Below are positions 44,543-51,231 of a stretch of DNA of 64,000 bases, piece after piece. The translations under genes and the position numbers were made by a program. The notes under the pieces are model-generated. The model ran no database searches and was not told the DNA's origin. It saw only the letters and a list, made by a program, of their open reading frames with translations. Where the stretch lies: NCBI RefSeq assembly GCF_015461835.1, contig NZ_JACOPX010000022.1:1-64000 (forward strand). The letters run 5' to 3'. This stretch comes from Pseudomonas neuropathica (GTDB lineage Bacteria; Pseudomonadota; Gammaproteobacteria; Pseudomonadales; Pseudomonadaceae). Position 1 is the first letter of the stretch; the number at the start of each line of letters is the position of its first letter.

Positions 44543-44559
44543 CTGGCACGGTCACTGCA
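44543..44559 (+). promoter_or_regulatory. Sigma-54 (RpoN) promoter element
   Basis: CTGGCACGGTCACTGCA matches the sigma-54 consensus YTGGCACGRNNNTTGCW at all but one fixed position, with the -24 GG and -12 GC correctly spaced. The predicted transcription start is near 44570, about 45 bases before the 44614 gene. The AT-rich stretch just upstream could bind IHF. No activator gene is adjacent. Confidence 0.75.
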
Positions 44560-44613
44560 ATTCCTCTGCTGACGAGTTGTAACACCATTTTTCATGCCTG
44601 GAGCAGAACAACA

Positions 44614-45543
44614 ATGAATAGATCCTCTGATGGGTTTTATCCTGCCGTTGAAGAGTCGAGCAGCGTTTCGGGCGTGTCCTGGGGCGCGATCTTCGCCGGT
44701 GCCGCGGCTGCCGCTGCACTGTCGATGATTTTGGTGTTGCTCGGTTTCGGTTTGGGTTTCTCTGCCGTTTCACCGTGGGCCGGAGAGGGCGTCAGCGCCA
44801 AGGGCCTGGGCATTTCCACGATAGTCTGGCTGGCGGCGACGCAAATCATCGCTTCCGGCATGGGTGGCTACATCGCCGGTCGCCTGCGGGTGAAGTGGGC
44901 GAACATGCACGGTGACGAAGTGTATTTCCGCGACACCGCGCACGGCTTCCTGGCCTGGTGCGTGGCTACATTGGTCACTGCAGTGCTGGTGGTCGGTTCG
45001 GTCAGCAGCGTGATCAGTGGTGGTGTGCAGGCCGGTGCCAGTGTGGCTGGCGGTGCTGCCAGCGCCATGACTCAAGCAGCCGGTTCTGCTGCGGCCAACA
45101 CCGACAGCAACCAGTACGGCTACTACATCGACAGCCTGTTCCGCGATGACCGTCCGGCCTCTGTCAGCGATGACGCAGCCCATGGCGCTGTGGCACGGAT
45201 CTTCGCGCAAAGCCTGGCCAACGGTCAGTTGAGTGCTGAAGACCGTACTTACCTCGCACAACTGGTCGCGCAACGGACCAACCTGACTCAGGCCGATGCC
45301 GAACGCCGCGTTGACGAGATTTATGCGCGCACTCAGAAAGCCCTCGCCGACGCCAAAGTCAAAGCTCAACAAGCCGCCGACACCGCTGCGAAAGTCGCTG
45401 CCTGGACCTCGCTGTGGATGTTCATCTCGCTGTTGGCCGGTGCGTTCTTCGCCAGCCTCGCGGCTACTTACGGCGGTCGTCGTCGTGATGCCGTCGAGTA
45501 CGTAGAAGTCGACACCTACACCACGACCACTCCAGTCCGTTAA
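44614..45543 (+). CDS. Glycine-rich multi-helix membrane protein (PhnA-like, unknown role)
   Basis: A 309-residue membrane protein with helices at about 20-50 (VSWGAIFAGAAAAAALSMIL), 65-90, 112-160 and 265-290, and a lysine/alanine-rich soluble coiled region (about 215-265, LTQADAERRVDEIYARTQKALADAKVKAQQAADT). Similar genes are sometimes labelled 'PhnA-like', from memory. The gene stands behind a sigma-54 motif. A 24-codon membrane peptide gene follows 15 bases past its stop. Confidence 0.8.
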   Translation: MNRSSDGFYPAVEESSSVSGVSWGAIFAGAAAAAALSMILVLLGFGLGFSAVSPWAGEGVSAKGLGISTIVWLAATQIIASGMGGYIAGRLRVKWANMHGDEVYFRDTAHGFLAWCVATLVTAVLVVGSVSSVISGGVQAGASVAGGAASAMTQAAGSAAANTDSNQYGYYIDSLFRDDRPASVSDDAAHGAVARIFAQSLANGQLSAEDRTYLAQLVAQRTNLTQADAERRVDEIYARTQKALADAKVKAQQAADTAAKVAAWTSLWMFISLLAGAFFASLAATYGGRRRDAVEYVEVDTYTTTTPVR

Positions 45544-45558
45544 ACAAGGAGCATCACC

Positions 45559-45633
45559 ATGCGCTCATTACTGCTGTTTTTCCTCGGCGTGCCAATCCCG
45601 ATCATCATCCTGATCGCCCTGTTCGTGCACTGA
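45559..45633 (+). CDS. 24-residue hydrophobic membrane microprotein
   Basis: An ATG preceded by AAGGAG (45546-45551) opens a 24-codon frame encoding one transmembrane helix (LLLFFLGVPIPIIILIALF, ends VH). It starts 15 bases after the 44614 stop, so it is probably cotranscribed. The size and composition are typical of single-span small membrane proteins. It is supported by the ribosome site, in-frame hydrophobicity and spacing; a family name is not known to me. Confidence 0.65.
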   Translation: MRSLLLFFLGVPIPIIILIALFVH

Positions 45634-45658
45634 TTGCTTGATTGAGGCGTATGCCTCG

Positions 45659-45691
45659 GCCGCTTCCACCTTCGGGTGGAAGCGGCTTTTT
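45659..45691 (+). terminator. Rho-independent terminator, copy 1
   Basis: GCCGCTTCCACC-TTCG-GGTGGAAGCGGC-TTTTT. The TTCG tetraloop and 12-base perfect stem are repeated exactly at 47211-47243, on the other side of the delta-60 gene. Confidence 0.95.
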
Positions 45692-45835
45692 CATTTCTGG
45701 CTCAAAGAGTCATCAGTACGGCTCGCAAGGATATAAGAACTAGTATTTCTGACAGGTGTCGTCGCGAAAGGGGAGTGCTGAAATCGGGGCAAGAATGAAC
45801 ATGACGTTTATTCACGTTTGCTTCGAGGGACTGAC

Positions 45836-47182
45836 ATGAACACGCGATTGAAACTAGAGAACGCAGGAACGCTCGATCCGGCTTTTGCCGATGTCGGGGT
45901 ATTAGAGTTTCCATTCAATGGATTGCCTGATATTCGATCAGCAGCAGTCTTGGCATTGCCTGACAAAAAGACCCTTGTTGGATTTTACCCGCTTGAATTA
46001 TTTGGGCCGGCCACGGTTGCACGGCTCCACGAGGATGGAGCGCTGGATACTACATTTGGCGGCGGAAAGGGATTTGTAGAGATCGCTTTGGAAAACGCGA
46101 CCATGGCGCATGTGATGAAGCTCTGCCTTCTGAAAGATGGCGCCTGGTTGTTGCAGGGCACCTATCAGCAGGAAGGCTATGTAGTAGGTATTGCGCTCGT
46201 ACGTTGTCTCGCGGACGGGCAGCAAGATCCGTCTTTCGGTGAGAAAGGTGTTCGTTACCTTTGTTTTGATCAAATGGACAAACCTGAATCATGTACAACC
46301 GGCAACGCGAAGTCAGCCTCGCGCCATTGGAAAAGAGCCTTTTCTTCGGGTGCGGCTGCGGGCTCCGGCATGTCCATGGCTCAGCAATCCGACGGCAAAC
46401 TGGTAGTGATCATCCATCTCTATAACGATGAGTCCGAAAAGTGGCGTGGCATCGTGCTGCGACTGAATGCGGACGGGACCAGTGACAAGACGTTCAACGA
46501 TCACGGATTCGCCCTGATCGACTTCGACAACAGTTCCATTTATGCCTTGGGTGTCGCCGTTCAGTCAGACCGAAAGGTCCTTGTCTGTGGCCGATACCAT
46601 GACGATACACCGGGACTGCAAGGCGGCTATCTAGTGCGTTTCGATGAGTTCGGGCGTATCGATAGCACCTTCAACGGCGGTGAGGTTTTCAAGCTGAAGA
46701 CTCGCTATGAGGAATTCAACGCTGTATCGGTCAGAGACAGCGATGGCCTTATCGTCGTCGCTGGCGCTGCCGCCCCCGAGGGCAAACTGCAAGGTGCACT
46801 GGTCGTTTTGAACGCTAATGGCAGCTACAACCAGGTCTTTAACAAAGGGAAGCCTTTGTACTCGCCATTGCTGAAGTCGGGTATTCATTGGAAAAGTTGC
46901 GTGGTCCAGACCGATGGGTCGGTTGTCGTCGGTGGGCATGGCAGCGGCGCATTCATCAACGGTAGCGATTTGTGCGTGGTTGGCCGTTTTCTGGTTGATG
47001 GGTCTCTGGACAAGACGTTCAATAATGAAGGCTTTGCCGTTTTCGGGATTGAAGGAAGGCAGTGTTATTACAGGAACATGAGCTTGATGGAAGATGGACG
47101 AATTATTGCGTGCGGTGAACAGTGGCTCGATTACGGTTCGGGACAGTTGATCGGCGGGTGGGTCATCCGCTTTCTGGTTTGA
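45836..47182 (+). CDS. Delta-60 repeat protein, unknown function
   Basis: A 448-residue soluble protein of seven or more copies of the 'delta-60' repeat, roughly 60 residues apart with the core D-x-x-F-G-x-x-G-x (LDPAFADVG, LDTTFGGGKG, QDPSFGEKG, SDKTFNDHG, IDSTFNGGE, LDKTFNNEG). These repeats form beta-propeller-like structures. No signal peptide is evident, although related proteins are often secreted. GAGGGA precedes the ATG. The base composition is less GC-rich than neighbours. The gene is bracketed by identical terminators, so it may have been inserted as a unit. Confidence 0.82.
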   Translation: MNTRLKLENAGTLDPAFADVGVLEFPFNGLPDIRSAAVLALPDKKTLVGFYPLELFGPATVARLHEDGALDTTFGGGKGFVEIALENATMAHVMKLCLLKDGAWLLQGTYQQEGYVVGIALVRCLADGQQDPSFGEKGVRYLCFDQMDKPESCTTGNAKSASRHWKRAFSSGAAAGSGMSMAQQSDGKLVVIIHLYNDESEKWRGIVLRLNADGTSDKTFNDHGFALIDFDNSSIYALGVAVQSDRKVLVCGRYHDDTPGLQGGYLVRFDEFGRIDSTFNGGEVFKLKTRYEEFNAVSVRDSDGLIVVAGAAAPEGKLQGALVVLNANGSYNQVFNKGKPLYSPLLKSGIHWKSCVVQTDGSVVVGGHGSGAFINGSDLCVVGRFLVDGSLDKTFNNEGFAVFGIEGRQCYYRNMSLMEDGRIIACGEQWLDYGSGQLIGGWVIRFLV

Positions 47183-47210
47183 CACAGTGGAACGCTGATT
47201 TTCTGCCTCG

Positions 47211-47243
47211 GCCGCTTCCACCTTCGGGTGGAAGCGGCTTTTT
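47211..47243 (+). terminator. Rho-independent terminator, copy 2 (identical to 45659-45691)
   Basis: Same 12-base stem and TTCG loop as the copy at 45659. A 40-base identical stretch including TGCCTCG before the stem lies at 47204-47243 versus 45652-45691, and the following bases (CTTTCTGGCTC versus ATTTCTGGCTC) are near-identical too. Confidence 0.95.
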
Positions 47244-47312
47244 GCTTTCTGGCTCTCAACAAGGGGAAAATCCGCGTCGACAACGGGGCGGCCGTTGCGC
47301 GCACCTTTAAGG

Positions 47313-47861
47313 ATGAATACGTTGAACAAGCAAGCAATCAAGCGAAAAGTCGTCGAAATGCTCGATAACGGGCATTCCAGAACCGCAACCTTCAAGGCGC
47401 TTTCGGGTGGCAAGGTCAAGGATCGAGTGCTGGCGGGCTGGATCGGGGCGCATCCGGATCCCGCCCTGAGAAAACGACACGCCGTTAAAGTCAACTTACT
47501 GGTCGCACTGATGGGTATCTGGGGACTCCTCGGGGCGATAGCCGGGCTGCTTCAAATCAATGACGGCGGCATTGCTATGGCATTGACCATGGTCTTGATT
47601 ATTGGCGTGATTCCACTCTTGTTTGCGTGGGGCTTTTACAAGGGCATCGCGGTGGTTTACACAATCTATGTCACCTTCACGATCAGCCAGATTCCTCGTG
47701 AATTTTACGGCTTCAGTGAAGAGCCGGTGTCGACTCTGCTCGGCGTGGCGTTCATTCTGGCCATGGTGTTCTACGCCGCTTGGGTCAAATGGCTGTTGTT
47801 TCCGGACCTCGCATTGGTCGGTACAAGGAGGATCAAAGGGCAGTACGTCTTCTCCAACTGA
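47313..47861 (+). CDS. Membrane protein of unknown function
   Basis: A 182-residue protein with a charged N-terminus (NKQAIKRKVVEMLDNGHSRTATFKALSGGKVKDRV, about residues 5-40, possibly a DNA- or RNA-binding helix-turn-helix) followed by four membrane helices (about 63-80, 87-105, 106-130, 140-165). The N-terminus has no recognised family. Two starts are possible: ATG 47313 with no clear ribosome site, and TTG 47322 with AAGGA eight bases before it. I use the ATG. The gene follows the second terminator copy. Confidence 0.7.
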   Translation: MNTLNKQAIKRKVVEMLDNGHSRTATFKALSGGKVKDRVLAGWIGAHPDPALRKRHAVKVNLLVALMGIWGLLGAIAGLLQINDGGIAMALTMVLIIGVIPLLFAWGFYKGIAVVYTIYVTFTISQIPREFYGFSEEPVSTLLGVAFILAMVFYAAWVKWLLFPDLALVGTRRIKGQYVFSN

Positions 47862-47886
47862 TCGTTCGACAATCCAGCCGCTTTCA

Positions 47887-47900
47887 CTGGCCTGGATCAA
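47887..47900 (+). promoter_or_regulatory. ANR/FNR-type site upstream of hcnA
   Basis: CTGGC-CTGG-ATCAA: the right half is a perfect ATCAA half-site; the left half matches only weakly (TTGAT consensus). Its centre lies about 42 bases from a start predicted near 47935 with TAACGT as -10, the class II FNR position. hcn operons are known to be activated by ANR at low oxygen. Inference from position and consensus. Confidence 0.55.
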
Positions 47901-47942
47901 TATTTCGCCGGGCGATATCGCCTAACGTAAATGATCCAGGCC
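47889..47942. promoter_or_regulatory. Nested palindromes in the hcn promoter
   Basis: An 11-base perfect inverted repeat, GGCCTGGATCA (47889-47899) and TGATCCAGGCC (47932-47942), brackets the promoter. A separate perfect 12-base palindrome GGCGATATCGCC (47911-47922) lies inside it, between the ANR-type site and the -10 box. Neither is explained by ANR alone. Confidence 0.6.
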
Positions 47943-48086
47943 TTTGCTGAGGCATGAACTACAGTGCTTCACGCGCACCTTGTTGCGCTGACGAAGTAGC
48001 TGCGTCGACGCCCCTCACAGCCACAATAAACGCGTCGACCCGGTGTAGTGCAGCAAGGAGCTGACACCACCTCAACCGAACTCTCA

Positions 48087-48101
48087 CGGATGAACATAGC
48101 A
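48087..48101 (+). promoter_or_regulatory. Rsm (CsrA-type) binding site overlapping the hcnA ribosome site
   Basis: TCACGGATGA at the 5' end of this stretch and just before it (A/UCANGGANG consensus) is the Shine-Dalgarno region of hcnA. The GGA core is the RsmA/RsmE recognition motif, so Gac/Rsm control of translation is expected. The ATG inside the motif (48090) is not the start: the following AACATAGCA leads to the ATG at 48102. Confidence 0.75.
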
Positions 48102-48419
48102 ATGCACTGCCAAGAAAGAACATTCGATATTCAGCCGTTGGCGCAGGCGGATATGACCGTCCACATCAACGGTCAAGCGGTCACCGCCGCCATCGGCGAA
48201 ACCGTCCTCAGCGTTATCCAGTCCCTCGGCGTTCGCCAGATTGCCCGCAACGATCACGACCAGATCACCGGCGCCTATTGCGGCATGGGCGTGTGCCAGT
48301 GCTGCCTGGTGAAAATCAATGGCCGGCACAAACGCCGTGCCTGTCAGACCGTGGTGCGTGACGGCATGCAGATCGAAACCCAGGTCAACCGCATCACCAC
48401 GCAAGAGGTGATCGTATGA
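48102..48419 (+). CDS. hcnA: Hydrogen cyanide synthase subunit A
   Basis: A 105-residue iron-sulfur subunit of the membrane-bound glycine-oxidising hydrogen cyanide synthase. The [2Fe-2S] ligands follow the C-x4-C-x2-C-x12-C pattern at Cys60, Cys65, Cys68 and Cys81 (AYCGMGVCQCC and RRACQ). The sequence aligns from memory with Pseudomonas HcnA (start MHCQERTFDIQPLA against MHLLERQHDIQPLS), which fixes the start at 48102 rather than the upstream ATG inside the Rsm site. First gene of hcnABC; hcnB overlaps by four bases. Confidence 0.92.
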   Translation: MHCQERTFDIQPLAQADMTVHINGQAVTAAIGETVLSVIQSLGVRQIARNDHDQITGAYCGMGVCQCCLVKINGRHKRRACQTVVRDGMQIETQVNRITTQEVIV

Positions 48420-49825
48420 GCCAGCAACCGGTCATCGTCGGCGGCGGCCCGGCGGGGATGGCGGCGGCCATCGAACTGGCGCGCCACGGCGTGCGCTGCA
48501 CCTTGCTCGAAGAAGCTTCACGCCTTGGCGGTGTGGTCTATCGCGGGCCGTTGCGTGATGGCGTGCAACTGGATTATCTCGGCCCGCGCTACTCCGAAGC
48601 ACTGGGCAAACTGCACGGTGATTTTCAGGAACAGGCCGGGCTGATCGACGTGCGCCTCAACCATCGCGTGGTCGGCGCTGAAGGCACCCGCGCGCTGGTG
48701 GTGCTGGATGGCGACGAGCAACTGCACGAGATCGAGTATCCGCAATTGCTCCTGGCTGCCGGTTGTCATGAACGCAGCGTGCCGTTTCCCGGCTGGACCT
48801 TGCCGGGGGTGATCATGCTCGGCGGTTTGCAACTGCAAATCAAAAGCGGCGTGGTCAAGCCGCAAGGGCCGGTGATCATCGCCGGCACCGGGCCGTTGCT
48901 GCCGCTGGTGGCGACGCAGTTGCATGCGTCGGGCGTCAGCGTCGCGGGCGTGTATGAGGCTTGCGCGTTCGGCAAGATTGCCCGCGAAAGTCTGGCGCTG
49001 CTGAACAAGCCGCAATTGTTTCTCGATGGTTTGAGCATGCTCGCCTACCTGAAACTGCACGGCATCCCGATGAACTACGGCTGGGGCGTGGTCGAGGCGC
49101 ATGGCGAGGGCGAGCTGAAAAGCGTCAGCGTCGCGCCGTACTCGGCCACGTGGGAACCGGACATGAGTCGCGTCGAGCGTTTCGAAGCCAAGACCCTCGC
49201 GGTCGGTTATGGCTTTATTCCGCGCACCCAACTGAGTCAGCAGATGGGCCTGGATCATGGCTTCAGCGATGACGGTTATCTGCGCGCCAACGCGAATGTC
49301 TGGCAGCAAAGCAACGAACCCCACGTGCACCTGGCCGGTGACATGGGCGGGATTCGCGGCGGTGAAGCGGCGATGCTCGCCGGCAAGATCGCGGCGACCT
49401 CGATTCTGCTGCAACGTGGCGTGCTCGAAGAGGAACTGGCGCGTGTGCGTCGCGACCGCTACTTGAGCAAACTCAAAGCCATCGTGCGTTTCCGCGCGGC
49501 GGTGGATCGCTACACCGAACGCGGCGTCGGCCAGACCGCATTGCCTGCCGCTGACACGGTGATCTGCCGTTGCGAACACGCCACCCGCGCCGACATCGAC
49601 CTGGCGCTGGAGCAAGGCGTGCAAGACATCGCCAGCCTGAAAATGCGCACCCGCGTAAGCATGGGCGATTGCCAGGGGCGCATGTGCGTCGGCTACTGCA
49701 GTGATCGCTTGCGTCAGGCTACCGGGCGCAAGGACGTCGGTTGGCTGCGCCCGCGTTTCCCTATTGATCCGATTCCTTTTTCTGCGTTCCAGTCCGTTGG
49801 CACGGAGGCCGCTGCCCATGAGTAA
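48416..49825 (+). CDS. hcnB: Hydrogen cyanide synthase subunit B
   Basis: A 469-residue FAD/NAD(P)-type subunit. GGGPAGMAAAIELARHG near residue 8 is the dinucleotide-binding loop, and GGIRGGEAAMLAGKIAATSIL lies about residue 310-330. The C-terminal BFD-like [2Fe-2S] segment has CRCEHATRADIDLALEQG, then GDCQGRMCVGYC (about 385-435). It overlaps hcnA by four bases (ATGA) and hcnC by eight, giving tight translational coupling. The subunit takes electrons from glycine oxidation on towards the respiratory chain. Confidence 0.92.
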   Translation: MSQQPVIVGGGPAGMAAAIELARHGVRCTLLEEASRLGGVVYRGPLRDGVQLDYLGPRYSEALGKLHGDFQEQAGLIDVRLNHRVVGAEGTRALVVLDGDEQLHEIEYPQLLLAAGCHERSVPFPGWTLPGVIMLGGLQLQIKSGVVKPQGPVIIAGTGPLLPLVATQLHASGVSVAGVYEACAFGKIARESLALLNKPQLFLDGLSMLAYLKLHGIPMNYGWGVVEAHGEGELKSVSVAPYSATWEPDMSRVERFEAKTLAVGYGFIPRTQLSQQMGLDHGFSDDGYLRANANVWQQSNEPHVHLAGDMGGIRGGEAAMLAGKIAATSILLQRGVLEEELARVRRDRYLSKLKAIVRFRAAVDRYTERGVGQTALPAADTVICRCEHATRADIDLALEQGVQDIASLKMRTRVSMGDCQGRMCVGYCSDRLRQATGRKDVGWLRPRFPIDPIPFSAFQSVGTEAAAHE

Positions 49826-51077
49826 GTTCTACGACGTGATCATTGCCGGCGGCGGCGTGATCGGGGCGTCCTGCGCCTATCAATTGTCCAAGCGCAAAAA
49901 CCTCAAGGTCGCGCTGATCGATGCCAAGCGCCCGGGCAACGCCACCCGTGCGTCGGCCGGTGGTTTGTGGGCGATCGGTGAGTCGGTCGGCCTCGGTTGC
50001 GGGGTGATTTTCTTCCGCATGATGTCGGCCAACCGTAAACGCGAAACCCAAGGCGCGGCGGTCGCCGTGGACGCGAGCACGCCGCACATTCTGCCGGAGT
50101 CATTTTTCGATTTTGCCTTGCAGTCCAACGCCCTGTACCCGGCGCTGCACCGTGAGCTGAAAGACAACCACGGCATGGATTTCAAGTTCGAAAAGACCGG
50201 GTTGAAGTTCGTCATTTACGACGACGAAGACCGGCTCTACGCCGAGCACATCGTCGGCTGCATTCCGCATCTGGCCGATCAGGTGCGCTGGCTCGATCAG
50301 GCGGCGCTGCGCGAGGCTGAACCGAGCGTTAGCCATGAAGCACGCGGGGCGCTGGAGTTTCTCTGCGACCACCAGGTCAGCCCGTTCCGCCTCGCTGACG
50401 CCTACATGGAAGGCGCGCGGCAGAACGGCGTCGACATCTTCGTCAACACCAACGTCACCGGTGTGTTGCATCACGGCAGTCGCGTCACCGGTGTGCAGAC
50501 GGCCGAGGAGGGCGTGTTCCACTGCAAGACGCTGATCAACGCGAGCGGTGCCTGGGCAGCGGATTTGAGTGAGTGGGCGACGGGCATTCGCATCCCGGTG
50601 AAACCGGTGAAAGGCCAGATTCTGCTCACCGAGCGCATGCCGAAGATTCTCAACGGCTGCCTGACCACCAGCGACTGCTACGTGGCGCAGAAGGACAACG
50701 GTGAGATCCTGATCGGCAGCACCACCGAAGACAAAGGCTTCGACGTCACCACCACCTACCCGGAAATCGCCGGGTTGGTGCAGGGCGCGGTGCGCTGTCT
50801 GCCGGAGCTGAAAGACGTCAACCTCAAACGCACGTGGGCGGGATTGCGTCCGGGTTCGCCGGATGAGTTGCCGATCCTCGGACCGATGCGTGGGGTGGAA
50901 GGGTATTTGAATGCCTGCGGACACTTCCGCACCGGGATTCTGACCTCGGCGATTACCGGCGTGCTGCTGGACAAACTGGTCAACGATGAGCCACTGCCGC
51001 TGGATATCACACCGTTTCTGGCGGACCGGTTTGCAGTGGCACCGGTCAAGCAAGCGTCCGAACTCGAGCTGGCCTGA
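49818..51077 (+). CDS. hcnC: Hydrogen cyanide synthase subunit C
   Basis: A 419-residue flavoprotein of the glycine/D-amino-acid oxidase (DAO) family, the glycine-oxidising subunit. The N-terminal FAD loop is VIIAGGGVIGASCAYQLSK, the family's second motif TRASAGGLWAIGES follows, and the substrate-side residues lie in TSAITGVLLDKL near the C-terminus. The start at 49818 (MSKFYDVIIAGGG) lies eight bases before the hcnB stop. Membrane attachment is through the complex rather than a helix in this chain. The gene completes hcnABC. Confidence 0.92.
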   Translation: MSKFYDVIIAGGGVIGASCAYQLSKRKNLKVALIDAKRPGNATRASAGGLWAIGESVGLGCGVIFFRMMSANRKRETQGAAVAVDASTPHILPESFFDFALQSNALYPALHRELKDNHGMDFKFEKTGLKFVIYDDEDRLYAEHIVGCIPHLADQVRWLDQAALREAEPSVSHEARGALEFLCDHQVSPFRLADAYMEGARQNGVDIFVNTNVTGVLHHGSRVTGVQTAEEGVFHCKTLINASGAWAADLSEWATGIRIPVKPVKGQILLTERMPKILNGCLTTSDCYVAQKDNGEILIGSTTEDKGFDVTTTYPEIAGLVQGAVRCLPELKDVNLKRTWAGLRPGSPDELPILGPMRGVEGYLNACGHFRTGILTSAITGVLLDKLVNDEPLPLDITPFLADRFAVAPVKQASELELA

Positions 51078-51131
51078 CACGACCCCTGTAGGCCGTCGCC
51101 TGCAAGGGTATTTTTGAGCTGACAAAATCAA

Positions 51132-51216
51132 TGTAGGAGCTGCCGAAGGCTGCGATCTTTTGATCTTGTTTTTTAAGAGCAAAATCAAAAGATCGCAGCC
51201 TTCGGCAGCTCCTACA
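51132..51216. repeat. REP pair, GTAGGAGCTGCCG family
   Basis: Inverted pair with GATCTTTTGATC ends between hcnC and the KefC-like gene. Confidence 0.9.
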
Positions 51217-51231
51217 GGGGATTCGTATGCA

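Noticed and set aside
48090..48101. ATG at 48090 as the hcnA start
   Set aside because: It is inside the CACGGATGA ribosome/Rsm site, and alignment with other HcnA proteins starts at 48102.
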